Below, in pieces: positions 15,608 to 24,096 of a DNA stretch of 63,507 nt; the first letter of the stretch is position 1; every line of letters begins with the position of its first letter. The translations under genes and the position numbers were made by a program. Below the pieces are notes generated by a model that had not been told where the DNA came from, did no database searches, and saw only the letters and a program-made list of their open reading frames with translations. The DNA is from Fibrobacter sp. (lineage in GTDB: Bacteria; Fibrobacterota; Fibrobacteria; Fibrobacterales; Fibrobacteraceae): positions 1 to 63,507 of the forward strand of contig JAFVGH010000071.1 of the NCBI GenBank assembly GCA_017475045.1, given 5' to 3'.

Positions 15608-16432
15608 ATGAGAAAGATGATAACATTTCTTGCTACAGCAATGCTCTTAGCAGGTTGTGGTGATGATTCTGGTACGAACATTGAAGAACTTGATCCAATG
15701 ATTCCAAATTGTGAAATGTGCGAATATGGTTCTCTTATAGATAATCGCGATAATCAAGTATATCGTACCGTTAAAATTGGGGAGCAATGGTGGATGGCGG
15801 AGAACCTTAGATTTGCCTATGCGCAGCGGACGGCAGAATTAGATTCTAGTAGTGTCTGTATTGAGAACGACCCCGAAAAATGTAGAGAATATGGTCGCTT
15901 TTATACATGGAGTGCGGCTATGGATAGTGTAGGGTTATTCTCTACAAATGGATTGGGATGTGGCGATGGCAATGAAATTTGCAATAGAACGTTCCCTGTC
16001 AGAGGCATTTGTCCAGAAGGGTGGCATTTGCCCAGCAGTGATGAGGTAAAGAGTCTTTTCCTTGCCGTAGGAGGAACAAATGACGCAGAAGAAACTACTC
16101 ATTGGTCCAATGTCGGAACAAAACTTACGGTTTGTGAAGGCGTAAATAGTTATGGGTTTGGGGCGGTTTCACCGGTTGATCGTATGGAATTTTGTGATGA
16201 ACATGATGGTGATATCTTCTTAGAGTGTAATCGTTATTTCTTTTGGTGGAATGCTGATCATGAAGAAGTTTCCAAGCATAGAATTGATTTTTGGACATCA
16301 AGTTTAACGGGTTTTAGGTCATATCCATCAGAAGGCATTTGGGGGCTTCGTTGCTATGATGATATGGCGTATATAGACAACAAGGCTGAAACCTCTGACG
16401 GACTACAATATATTCGATGTGTGAAGGATTAA
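15608..16432 (+). CDS. FISUMP-domain lipoprotein
   Basis: The 274-residue product has a signal peptide ending in the lipobox LLAGC (Cys17). A domain of the Fibrobacter major paralogous type follows: VYRTVKIGEQWWMAENLRF, then YGRFYTWSAAMDS, CPEGWHLPSSDEV, WTSSL, and the terminal YIRCVKD. This domain is found in many copies in Fibrobacter and related genomes on lipoproteins, and is distantly like C-type-lectin folds; a surface-binding role is inference. The gene is AT-richer than its neighbours and lies between a large palindrome and a HipBA pair, which suggests an accessory patch. A good ribosome site (aaaggaaggg) precedes it. A second member is at 57721-58533. Confidence 0.85.
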   Translation: MRKMITFLATAMLLAGCGDDSGTNIEELDPMIPNCEMCEYGSLIDNRDNQVYRTVKIGEQWWMAENLRFAYAQRTAELDSSSVCIENDPEKCREYGRFYTWSAAMDSVGLFSTNGLGCGDGNEICNRTFPVRGICPEGWHLPSSDEVKSLFLAVGGTNDAEETTHWSNVGTKLTVCEGVNSYGFGAVSPVDRMEFCDEHDGDIFLECNRYFFWWNADHEEVSKHRIDFWTSSLTGFRSYPSEGIWGLRCYDDMAYIDNKAETSDGLQYIRCVKD

Positions 16433-16445
16433 CTACTGTGATATC

Positions 16446-17738
16446 CTACGGCATTTCATGTACGCTGGCGATAGCCCTGATGATTCCTGCAGGAACACCG
16501 TTTTGGCGGGCAAGCTTTGGCCACTGGCGAACAGCATCTTCGACTTCGTGAAGAATCTTTTTGTAACGGCCCTGCCTGAGCCCTGCGAATTTTGCTATGG
16601 CCTTGAAATCGTCTAGTGTAAAGCCGCCACGCTTGCCGTTGAAGGTCATCTGGTGTGACCCGGTCCATGCCCCCTGCGGGTTGTAGGCGTAAGTCATGTC
16701 GAATGCGGGGGCAAGGGCCCATGTTCCCTGCTTGTCCATCAGGAACCCGATGTTCTTGGCATGATCGTCTTGGTTGCGGGCGCAGATGTTGAAAACTGCC
16801 CGGCGGTACATTTCTTCTAGGGCGTCGTAGCCCAGGCCTAGCCGCTTGATAACGTCTAGTGCCTGCTCGTAGCTGTAGGCCCCCGGCATGTTGAAGTCGT
16901 AGTGGGCAAGGCCGCAAAGGGACTGGTAATGCAGTTTTTTGCCGCCTGCCAGCCGGTCGAACCGACGTGTCATAAAGTGCCGGTGTCCGGCACTTTCGTA
17001 GAGCCTGCATTCTGTCATGTGGATGCCTGCAAGTTTCACCATTTGCGAGTAGGTGTATTCTATGGCGCCGTATCCGAACAGGTCTGCGCTTTCTTTGTCG
17101 CCGTTATGCTCCACGTCGTCGAGTTTCAACAGCCAGTATCCAAAATCCGGTTCGGCCTCCACCTGCCCGGAGCGCATTTCGCCGGTGGTTTCGTTGTAGG
17201 CCACCAGGATTTTTGCCCGGGCGCCCCCCGCAGAAGTTCCGACCTTGAGAATTTCCTCGAAAGACCGGTTGTTCTTTTTACTGAGCCTCTTTGTGGAAAA
17301 GCGCTTGCGCCGGTTCAGAATTTCGGCGGCGAAAGCTCGCAGGCTTTCCACGTCAATGGAATCGTCTGTGCGGGAATCGGGCCCCCGCAGGGGTGAAAAT
17401 TCCAGCGCTCCCATGCCACGATTCCCTGTATAGCACAGGCGTTCAAGGGCGGTAAAACTTTCGGGAGTGCGCCCCTGCCGCAGCAGCCAGGAGTCTATGA
17501 CCTTGTTGCCGAACTTGTCGGGGAGGCTGTCTGCAAAAAGTCCGGGCAATCCGTGGAATGTCCTTGACAGCTGCGGGAAACTGTAGATCCGCCTGGATAC
17601 GGGCATCACGAGGGGCGAAGGCTCGATTCCCGCTCCGATAAAGTGGTCGGCGTATTCGAAACGGGCGACGGGGTCGCTTTCCGGCATGGAAATCGCACCG
17701 ATGGTCGTTCCCCAGAGTTTTACCTGTACCGCAATCAT
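16446..17738 (-). CDS. hipA: HipA-type toxin kinase
   Basis: This 430-residue Ser/Thr kinase-like protein has the HipA N-terminal module (VQVKLWGTTIGAI ... FADSLPDKFGN, residues 1-110) and the kinase core. GTSAGGARAK at 167-176 matches the flexible phosphate loop, RNQDDHAKNIGF at 321-332 is the catalytic loop, and PAFDMTYA at about 344-351 is the metal-binding DFG-like motif. HipA toxins phosphorylate targets such as glutamyl-tRNA synthetase, stopping growth until neutralised by HipB. The catalytic residues appear intact. The antitoxin gene lies 9 bases upstream, as usual. The target of this copy is not known. Confidence 0.9.
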   Translation of the reverse strand: MIAVQVKLWGTTIGAISMPESDPVARFEYADHFIGAGIEPSPLVMPVSRRIYSFPQLSRTFHGLPGLFADSLPDKFGNKVIDSWLLRQGRTPESFTALERLCYTGNRGMGALEFSPLRGPDSRTDDSIDVESLRAFAAEILNRRKRFSTKRLSKKNNRSFEEILKVGTSAGGARAKILVAYNETTGEMRSGQVEAEPDFGYWLLKLDDVEHNGDKESADLFGYGAIEYTYSQMVKLAGIHMTECRLYESAGHRHFMTRRFDRLAGGKKLHYQSLCGLAHYDFNMPGAYSYEQALDVIKRLGLGYDALEEMYRRAVFNICARNQDDHAKNIGFLMDKQGTWALAPAFDMTYAYNPQGAWTGSHQMTFNGKRGGFTLDDFKAIAKFAGLRQGRYKKILHEVEDAVRQWPKLARQNGVPAGIIRAIASVHEMP

Positions 17739-17747
17739 CTTGAACCG

Positions 17748-18158
17748 TTACTTGTCTTCTTCCCAGACCCAGGGTCTTTTTTTGCCTGAATTTTGTGTTG
17801 CTGAATAATTGGCGATGGTGTCGGAAATGGTGTTTTGGTCGGATGTTTTTTTGTGGGGAGAGCCCGCCCGCTGCCGGAGCTTTATTTTCCCCATTTGCAG
17901 GATTTGCATAGGGGAGGGGGAATCGTCGGGGAAAATGCCCAGGAAGGTTTCCAGCATGTCGCAAGCCCGTAGCACCTTGACCAGGTTCAGTATTTGCACG
18001 GAGTCGCCACGTTCGATTCGTTCAACCGTTCCCTTGCTGACTCCGGCCATTTGGGCAAGTTTGGCCTGTGTCCAGTTGTTCCTGACGCGGAAAGCTGCCA
18101 TGCGCTTGCCGAGCAGGGCGAGTGCGGATTCATCGGTCTGTGCAGAGTACATGGCCAT
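17748..18158 (-). CDS. hipB: HipB-type XRE-family antitoxin and autorepressor
   Basis: A 136-residue protein whose residues 15-75 form a Cro/C1-type helix-turn-helix (WTQAKLAQMAGVSKGTVERIERGD). It precedes hipA in the expected order. HipB dimers bind the operon promoter and HipA, both repressing and neutralising. The C-terminal 60 residues (Lys, Ser and Thr rich, ending GKKRPWVWEEDK) are longer than in E. coli HipB, and the terminal Trp is a feature known to be important for HipB-HipA contact. A ribosome site (aggagg) sits upstream. The promoter region is very AT-rich. Confidence 0.85.
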   Translation of the reverse strand: MAMYSAQTDESALALLGKRMAAFRVRNNWTQAKLAQMAGVSKGTVERIERGDSVQILNLVKVLRACDMLETFLGIFPDDSPSPMQILQMGKIKLRQRAGSPHKKTSDQNTISDTIANYSATQNSGKKRPWVWEEDK

Positions 18159-18292
18159 ATTTCCTCCTGTTATCTCGAGTTAAATATAAAAAAATCTTAA
18201 AAATGTGCAAGTCTTTTTCATTAAATCTAAAGAAAAGTTGGCAAAAATAAGTATTATTTCTTAAAATTTAATGAAATAAAATTTAATGTTTT

Positions 18293-18304
18293 GAGCGGGA
18301 AAGG
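18293..18304. repeat. Partial copy of the tRNA-Gly 3' end (copy A)
   Basis: The bases gagcgggaaagg repeat the edge of the tRNA-Gly gene with one A fewer. They are part of a noncoding stretch between HipB and the tRNA. Confidence 0.5.
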
Positions 18305-18321
18305 TGCGCTAATGAAAATAT

Positions 18322-18336
18322 GAGCGGGAAAAGGGA
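18322..18336. repeat. 15-bp direct copy of the tRNA-Gly 3' end (att-like, copy B)
   Basis: gagcgggaaaaggga is identical to 18534-18548, which covers the 3' acceptor and part of the T arm of tRNA-Gly on the minus strand. Direct copies of a tRNA 3' end are the usual trace left by integrases, although no integrase gene is in the window. Confidence 0.6.
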
Positions 18337-18500
18337 ATGTTGCTTCGCAGTCTCCGCTGACGCGGCTGCTCAGCAACCCTTCGGGCTCGACACTCACTCA
18401 CGTTCGCGTCAAGCTCAAAAACCACCTATTTCATGCGCTACGCGCACGGTGGTTTTTGCCGCACCCTCTTCGAGGGTCCGGGCCCTTCCGCGATAAACGA

Positions 18501-18528
18501 AAAAAGACACCATAAAGGTGTCTTTTTC
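18501..18528 (-). terminator. Terminator after tRNA-Gly
   Basis: A 6-bp stem (gacacc/ggtgtc at 18506-18511 and 18517-18522) has A-runs and T-runs on both sides, directly downstream of the minus-strand tRNA. It can act in both directions. Confidence 0.75.
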
Positions 18529-18534
18529 GTTTAG

Positions 18535-18607
<73 letters not shown>

Positions 18608-18636
18608 GGGGTGAGACCAATTATAGCTTAAGGAAT

Positions 18637-19716
18637 TTAGATTGTCAAGGGCTTTTGAAGTGAAAAAATCAAAATTTCGTGCTTTTTTCCCCTCAATTCG
18701 AAGATTCCCTCTTTTTTTGCGATGTAACCGTGGGGGATAGGCTTGGGCAGTTCCTGGAAGTATTCCTCCGAAATCAGGAACTCCTGCCCCAGTTTGGTGC
18801 AGAGCCCCTGGATCCTGGCGGTAGTGTTCAGCACGTCCCCGTGGTAGGCCATTTCACTTCCGAAATTGCCCACCTCCGTAGAAATGACCTTTCCGCAGTG
18901 GATTCCGGCCTTGAACTGGGGCGTTACTCCGAATTTTTTCATGAATTTGGCGCTTTTCCCGGCGATACACTCCGAAAAGTCAAAAAAGCAGTCTACCGGC
19001 CGAGCCCGCTTGCGGCAGGCCGACATCTTCCAGGTCAGAAAGGCTCCGTCTCCGGCAATCTGGTAGATTTCGCCCCAGTTTTCCTCGCAGCAGTTAGAAA
19101 GCAGGCTGTAGTAGTCCTTCAAAAAGCTGCTGTACTTGACATGGCCCAGCTCTTCGGCCAGGGAGGTAGAATGCCTAAGGTCGATAAACATGAAAACCCG
19201 TTCCTCTTCCTTGGGTTCCTGGGACTTGCCGAGGAAGGTGTTCCAGAAGACACGGGGCCCGAATTTCTTGTGCACGGATCGCAGTGCGGTAATGAGATAG
19301 GCCGCTAGGAAGTACAGGATGACCTGAACCCGCACCTCGTGGGATATAAGGTTGTCCCTGATGGAGGCGAGGGAAACCTCGTTGACAATGCCTTCGTCGG
19401 CATTGGCCTTGAACAGCATTATGCACAAGATAAGGCTTGCATGTATGGCCGCCACGAAGTAGAAGGTCCGCACCAGCAGGGCCTTCCAGACAGGCCGGCA
19501 GTCCCGCTCGTCCTTTAGGATAATGACGTCATAGACCCCGTGGGATAGCCCCATGAACAGGGCGAACTGCAGCATGACCAGGAGCGGTTCTATGTACAGG
19601 GTTCCCTGTTCCCGGTACATCTCCAGCATGGCAATCCCGAGAGCGACACACATCCAGCAGAGCACGTAAAAGCATACGGCCCTGAACTTTCGCTGTGTCT
19701 GTCGGGTAATGGCCAT
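18637..19716 (-). CDS. Membrane-anchored class III adenylate/guanylate cyclase-like protein
   Basis: The 359-residue protein has an N-terminal part with about five hydrophobic helices (residues 12-145) and a C-terminal class III nucleotidyl cyclase domain. It has FMFIDLRHSTSLAEELG with the first metal-binding Asp, QIAGDGAFLTW with the second, AGIHCGKV, and YHGDVLNTTARIQ with the Asn and Arg that stabilise the transition state. It should make cAMP or a related cyclic nucleotide at the inner face of the membrane. The substrate-specifying residues are not the textbook Lys/Asp pair as far as I can align by eye. It is followed at 4 bases (upstream in the operon) by a tiny membrane protein. Confidence 0.8.
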   Translation of the reverse strand: MAITRQTQRKFRAVCFYVLCWMCVALGIAMLEMYREQGTLYIEPLLVMLQFALFMGLSHGVYDVIILKDERDCRPVWKALLVRTFYFVAAIHASLILCIMLFKANADEGIVNEVSLASIRDNLISHEVRVQVILYFLAAYLITALRSVHKKFGPRVFWNTFLGKSQEPKEEERVFMFIDLRHSTSLAEELGHVKYSSFLKDYYSLLSNCCEENWGEIYQIAGDGAFLTWKMSACRKRARPVDCFFDFSECIAGKSAKFMKKFGVTPQFKAGIHCGKVISTEVGNFGSEMAYHGDVLNTTARIQGLCTKLGQEFLISEEYFQELPKPIPHGYIAKKEGIFELRGKKHEILIFSLQKPLTI

Positions 19717-19720
19717 GGGT

Positions 19721-19909
19721 CTAGTGGATAAAGAGGGGAAGGGCCCAGATCATGGCGATCAGGACGATGTCCTTATAGGATTCGCCCATGAGGAGGGTGG
19801 AAGACAAGAAGAAAATGATGGTCGCGAGGGTCAGGAACACCCACAGGGGTGCCCGTTTTCTCAGGAATTTCTTGATTTTGTCCTTTGTCTTTTTGTTCAT
19901 TGCAAGCAC
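19721..19909 (-). CDS. Small two-helix membrane protein
   Basis: A 62-residue product (start GTG at 19909, seven bases after GAGG; ATG at 19900 possible) has a basic N-terminus (KKTKDKIKKFLRKR) and two hydrophobic stretches at about 22-40 and 46-61. It immediately precedes the cyclase gene with 4 bases between them, so the two are probably cotranscribed. No family is recognised; a link with the cyclase is inference. Confidence 0.6.
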   Translation of the reverse strand: MLAMNKKTKDKIKKFLRKRAPLWVFLTLATIIFFLSSTLLMGESYKDIVLIAMIWALPLFIH

Positions 19910-19974
19910 TCGCTTTCCTCTTAATCTACATTATTTTTCCCTGCAGGCAACAACCATAAGCTATTTTTTGGATA

Positions 19975-21111
19975 ATGCTAGGTCTTTACATACATATCCC
20001 TTTTTGCGAAAAAATCTGCGATTATTGCGATTTTTTCACTATCCAGGGGCCAAATCGGCTCCACGGGGAGTACCTGGACCTGCTTTCCCGCGAGATTTCG
20101 GCCTTTTCTGAGCGCCATCCGGGTGCCATGCAGCAGGTGGAGACCCTCTACTTGGGTGGCGGGACCCCTTCCATTTTGTCTCCGGAGGCGCTTTCCCGGT
20201 TATTTTCCATATTGGGTGAAGCCGGCGTGCCTCTCCTTCACCTGAAGGAGTCCACTATGGAGTTCAACCCGGAGTCCACCGATGCTGAACGCCTAGCGGT
20301 GGCGGTGGAAAACGGCATTACGCGGGCAAGCATCGGGCTCCAGAGCTTAAGGCCGGAGCTTTTGCAGGCCGTGGGCCGAAGGCACACGCCGGAATCGGGC
20401 CTTGCCGCTCTGGAGCGGCTGCTCTCGCAGCCAGGACTCCGGGTGACGGCAGACCTGATGTTCGACCTGCCCGGCCAGACGGCGCCCCAGTTCCTGGAAG
20501 ACCTGGACTCTCTATCGGCGTACCCACTGGGGCATATCAGCTTTTACGGCCTCAAGGTGGACCCCCGCACAAGGCTTGGCCACCGGCTGGAAAAGGGCCT
20601 TGTCCAGGTGGACGAGGACCTGTACGGCGACATGTACCGGGAGGGCGTCAGGCTTCTCGAATCTAGGGGCTTTGAGCGTTACGAGGTGTCGAACTTCGCA
20701 CGCCCTGGCGAAGAAAGCCTCCATAACCTGAACTACTGGCGACGGGGACAGTACCTGGCCTTCGGCCCTTCGGCCCACGCCTTCTTTGAGGGAGTCAGGT
20801 TCCATGCACCCGATAGGTATCCGGAGTGGCGTCGCTATGTAGAGGCGGGTTGCCCGGACAGCTTGCTTGCGAAGGATCCCATCGGTCACGACGAGGCTGT
20901 CGCCGAGCTTATCCAGCTTTCGTTACGAACAAAGTATGGCTTGGATATAGAGGCTTTGCGACAGGCACGGGTCTCGATTTCCGACAAGACTATCTCCAAG
21001 TGGATCGGGTGTGGCTTCTTGAAATGGCAGGGTAGTCGCCTTGTTCTCCATGGCGACGGTTGGCTCTTTATGGATACGGTGGTGGCGGACATATATTCCA
21101 ATTTGGAATAA
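19975..21111 (+). CDS. hemW: HemW-like radical SAM protein (coproporphyrinogen III oxidase-like)
   Basis: The 378-residue protein has the radical-SAM cluster motif at Cys11, Cys15 and Cys18 (CEKICDYCDF), then LYLGGGTPSIL, the ESTMEFNPES and ASIGLQSL motifs, and the C-terminal HemN domain signature (ISFYGLKVDPRTRLG, FGPSAHAFFEG). HemW is a heme chaperone related to HemN; members lack the extra N-terminal region of HemN, as here. In anaerobes, older annotation calls it coproporphyrinogen III oxidase-like. Start ATG at 19975 has a weak ribosome site. It is a single gene flanked by divergent and unrelated genes. Confidence 0.85.
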   Translation: MLGLYIHIPFCEKICDYCDFFTIQGPNRLHGEYLDLLSREISAFSERHPGAMQQVETLYLGGGTPSILSPEALSRLFSILGEAGVPLLHLKESTMEFNPESTDAERLAVAVENGITRASIGLQSLRPELLQAVGRRHTPESGLAALERLLSQPGLRVTADLMFDLPGQTAPQFLEDLDSLSAYPLGHISFYGLKVDPRTRLGHRLEKGLVQVDEDLYGDMYREGVRLLESRGFERYEVSNFARPGEESLHNLNYWRRGQYLAFGPSAHAFFEGVRFHAPDRYPEWRRYVEAGCPDSLLAKDPIGHDEAVAELIQLSLRTKYGLDIEALRQARVSISDKTISKWIGCGFLKWQGSRLVLHGDGWLFMDTVVADIYSNLE

Positions 21112-21291
21112 TGTTTTTTGTATGTCGGCCAAATCACAGTTTTATGGTTAAACCCTCGTAAATGCCCTGGATTAAGGGGCTTACGGATTTTACCGCTTCC
21201 GCATTCCTCTAAAAAAAGATATTTTTAGGGCGTATGAGCCCAGGTTGTAATGGGCGTGTTTGTTGTTGTGTAGAAAATGGACGAGGCTATT

Positions 21292-24075
21292 ATGTCGGCA
21301 AAGAGACAAAATGGATTTTTCCTATTTGTGACAACCCTGCTGCTGTTGGCGGCATGGGGGTTTGCCGGTGGTAACTTTAGCGGGGACTGTATTAACGACG
21401 CTAAGCCGGATAACCGCTGTGTCTACCTTCCCCTAGATATGGGGCAGACCATAGGTCTCTATGTAAAGGATGAGGACAATGGCGATCCTGCCATAAATTA
21501 CCGTCTTCCCAGCACACCGGTTTATATCTATGCTCCCAGTGCGGGTTCGGACACTATCGTGGTTACTGTAGGTAAGGATACGGTTACCAATGGAGAGATG
21601 TTTGTGTCCGAAGCCGATGGTAAATATAAGGGCTATGTGGTCACTGGCGTGACGGGCCACTGGACTATTTCCAATGCGGAACTGGGCGTTTCCCCCGAAG
21701 CTTCTATGCTAGAGGAAAAGATAAATGTCCTCTATGTCTATAACTTCTATGTGCCGGATTTCCAGTTCTGCGAAGATAAAGATTGCAAGCAGGTGATTTC
21801 GGATATATCCAATATACAGCTGAATGTAGGGGACACGCTTCCCGTCTATGTTCAGTCCGTAATCCCCCTGGGCCCCTCCAAGGGCAAGCTGGACACCTTG
21901 GCCAAGGAGCTGCAGTTCTTCCTTTCTACTAAGCACGAGAGCCTCAAGTTCCTGACACCGGCGAAAACTCCTATGGGCCGCAAGACCATAGAGGGAACTA
22001 CATATTACCTGGGCCAGCTTTCCAATTCTAGGGCGTCCTTCTTGGTGACTTCGGACAAGGCCGTTTCCGACGTGAATTTCACTCTGGAATCCTCCCTCTA
22101 TGTTCCGACGCCTGGCGATACGGTTTTCCGTGTCAAGGAACAGTTCCCCGGTAACCTTCAATTTGTGAACTACGGACTGCCTACCCTGGATAGCGCCTTC
22201 ATTTTCGATACCGACGGTGACGGTGTGGGCGACAGCATTGCGGCCTACTTTAATGGCCAGATGAACGGTGTGACCCTGGAGAATTACCAGTACAACTGGC
22301 CTCTGGGTGACAAGTATACCGAATTCAGTGGCAACGCCGCCTTGAACGGTCTCCTGGCCGAGCTGACCGGGGTCAAGACCACGATTCCCGATGGCGTAGG
22401 TCAGGGAAAATTGAAAGTGGATGCCTCGTCCTCGGTGTCTGGAGCGAGCGGAACCCTTTCTACGGATATTCAGGATCGCATAGGACCGGTCATTCAGACG
22501 GCTACCCTTGAACCGGGTGACGGCGACTTTGACTACGTGATTCTCAGTTTCAACAAGCCCCTGGACCCGTCATGGACCTCGGGTAATGGATTCCTTCTGG
22601 ATGGCCAGCCCCTGTCGATGACAGCTGTAGAAAAGGGCGTGGGTGGAGACGACCGCATCTGGAAGTTCAAGGTCCCCAAAAATTCCGTCAAGGTGGGCGG
22701 CGAAATCGAGATTGCCACCTCTTGCGCCAAGGACAAGTGCCCCAACGGCCTCATCAAGGCTGCCGATGGCAACAAGACGGGCAAGAATAACCCGGTGAAG
22801 ATTTCCAACTCGGGCAAGAACTACATGGACGACGAGCGTAACGGCTTCTACGACAAGGATGGCGATGGCCGTATGGATAGCGCCACGGTGGCCTTCAAGG
22901 AGCCTCTCTCCAAGAAAGATCTTGAAGATATGGAAGTGGTCCTGTACTGGATGGACAATCAGGGCAACGTGCTGAAGATTATCCCCGACCTGACGGACAC
23001 CAATTTCGTGAAGCTCTCTGACGACGGCCTGATGCTTTCCATTACAGTGGATTCCACCAAGTTCGATGTACAGCGGATGCTTACCTACGTTGATACCGCA
23101 GGCATAGACGTGGACAGCCTCAAGTACGGATTTGCCAAGGTGTCGAAGCCTGTGGTCCAGGCCGACGGCTCTGTCAAGACGGAAGTCTACGATTGCGCCA
23201 TGCACGACCGCATGTCTCCTGTGATTGCGGGGACGTTCCTGGAACCGGAGTCCTTCCAGAAAATGGAAGCCGACGTGCTCACCATTACCTTCTCTGAACC
23301 GGTAGACAAGAGTGCGCTGGAAGACCTGGCGGTTTTGTCTGAGTGCTTCAAGTTCAAGGTGGATGGCCAGTGGGTGTCTATACCCTTTAGTTCTCTCACA
23401 TGGAGTGCCGATGGCAAGTCTGTAAAGCTCCATTTGGAAAACGGTGTACCCCTGGCGGAGCGTCTGAATCCCGCGGATTCCCTGAAGTTTGACTTTGAAA
23501 AGGCTGGCTTGAAAGACCTGCAAGGAAACGGCGTGTCGCCCAACTCCAAGCCCGTGATGGTCAAGGGCGATCCTCGTGTGCTGATGCAGTCTACGTCCCT
23601 TGCTTCTCTGGATCGTGCGGTGCTTTTGGCAGACAAGGCTGCCTTTACGGAGAGGTTTGTCAATGCCGACGAACCTATGGACGAGGAAATGAGAAAGTCC
23701 CTCGGCATCTTGATGGATATAAGTTTTGCTACGGTCATGGGGGAAGATTCCTCCGGTGTAGAGAATATGAACCTGGATGACGTTGGGCTTTCTTGGGAAC
23801 TGAAGGTGTTCACCAACCTGGGTGCCTATGTGGGTGGCGCCTCGAACAAGATAAAGTGTAACGATCCGGCCTTTGAGGGTAACTGCTTTGAGCATGCCAA
23901 AAAGATGTACTTGCGCTGGAATATGCGTTCCAGCGAAGGCCGCAAGGTCGGTGTGGGCGTTTATGTGGCGCAGTTCAAGATAAATGTCTATGGCGCGAAG
24001 GAAAGTTTTAAAGTGGAAAGGATTTACAACTGGGGCATCCGTGCCGGCAAGGGCGGAATGAGTCTCGGAGACTAA
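21292..24075 (+). CDS. Large secreted surface-type protein with Ca-binding-like repeats
   Basis: From ATG 21292 (gagg five bases upstream) the product is about 927 residues with a signal peptide (SAKRQNGFFLFVTTLLLLA) cleaved near AWGFA. It contains several Ig-like beta domains, two acidic Asp-rich loops (DTDGDGVGDS near residue 305 and DKDGDGRMDS near 520) that resemble Ca-binding motifs and each start a strand with FxxPL, and a C-terminal block with LRWNMRSSEGRKVGVGVYVAQF, similar to FlgD-type or type IX-linked Ig domains. The next gene encodes a longer protein with the same C-terminal plan, so the two are paralogues in tandem 21 bases apart. A surface or fibre-binding role is inference; no catalytic motif is seen. 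Confidence 0.75.
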   Translation: MSAKRQNGFFLFVTTLLLLAAWGFAGGNFSGDCINDAKPDNRCVYLPLDMGQTIGLYVKDEDNGDPAINYRLPSTPVYIYAPSAGSDTIVVTVGKDTVTNGEMFVSEADGKYKGYVVTGVTGHWTISNAELGVSPEASMLEEKINVLYVYNFYVPDFQFCEDKDCKQVISDISNIQLNVGDTLPVYVQSVIPLGPSKGKLDTLAKELQFFLSTKHESLKFLTPAKTPMGRKTIEGTTYYLGQLSNSRASFLVTSDKAVSDVNFTLESSLYVPTPGDTVFRVKEQFPGNLQFVNYGLPTLDSAFIFDTDGDGVGDSIAAYFNGQMNGVTLENYQYNWPLGDKYTEFSGNAALNGLLAELTGVKTTIPDGVGQGKLKVDASSSVSGASGTLSTDIQDRIGPVIQTATLEPGDGDFDYVILSFNKPLDPSWTSGNGFLLDGQPLSMTAVEKGVGGDDRIWKFKVPKNSVKVGGEIEIATSCAKDKCPNGLIKAADGNKTGKNNPVKISNSGKNYMDDERNGFYDKDGDGRMDSATVAFKEPLSKKDLEDMEVVLYWMDNQGNVLKIIPDLTDTNFVKLSDDGLMLSITVDSTKFDVQRMLTYVDTAGIDVDSLKYGFAKVSKPVVQADGSVKTEVYDCAMHDRMSPVIAGTFLEPESFQKMEADVLTITFSEPVDKSALEDLAVLSECFKFKVDGQWVSIPFSSLTWSADGKSVKLHLENGVPLAERLNPADSLKFDFEKAGLKDLQGNGVSPNSKPVMVKGDPRVLMQSTSLASLDRAVLLADKAAFTERFVNADEPMDEEMRKSLGILMDISFATVMGEDSSGVENMNLDDVGLSWELKVFTNLGAYVGGASNKIKCNDPAFEGNCFEHAKKMYLRWNMRSSEGRKVGVGVYVAQFKINVYGAKESFKVERIYNWGIRAGKGGMSLGD

Positions 24076-24096
24076 AGCCTTTCAGAGGTTAACGCT

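Noticed and set aside
21112..21291. Riboswitch before the large secreted-protein genes
   Set aside because: Only a few short inverted repeats are seen, and no known riboswitch core (c-di-GMP, cobalamin, SAM) could be matched by eye.
22570..23895. 441-codon minus-strand open frame in the first large secreted-protein gene
   Set aside because: It is antisense to a gene with a clear signal peptide and Ig-like domains, and its His/Arg-rich composition is typical of a mirror frame.
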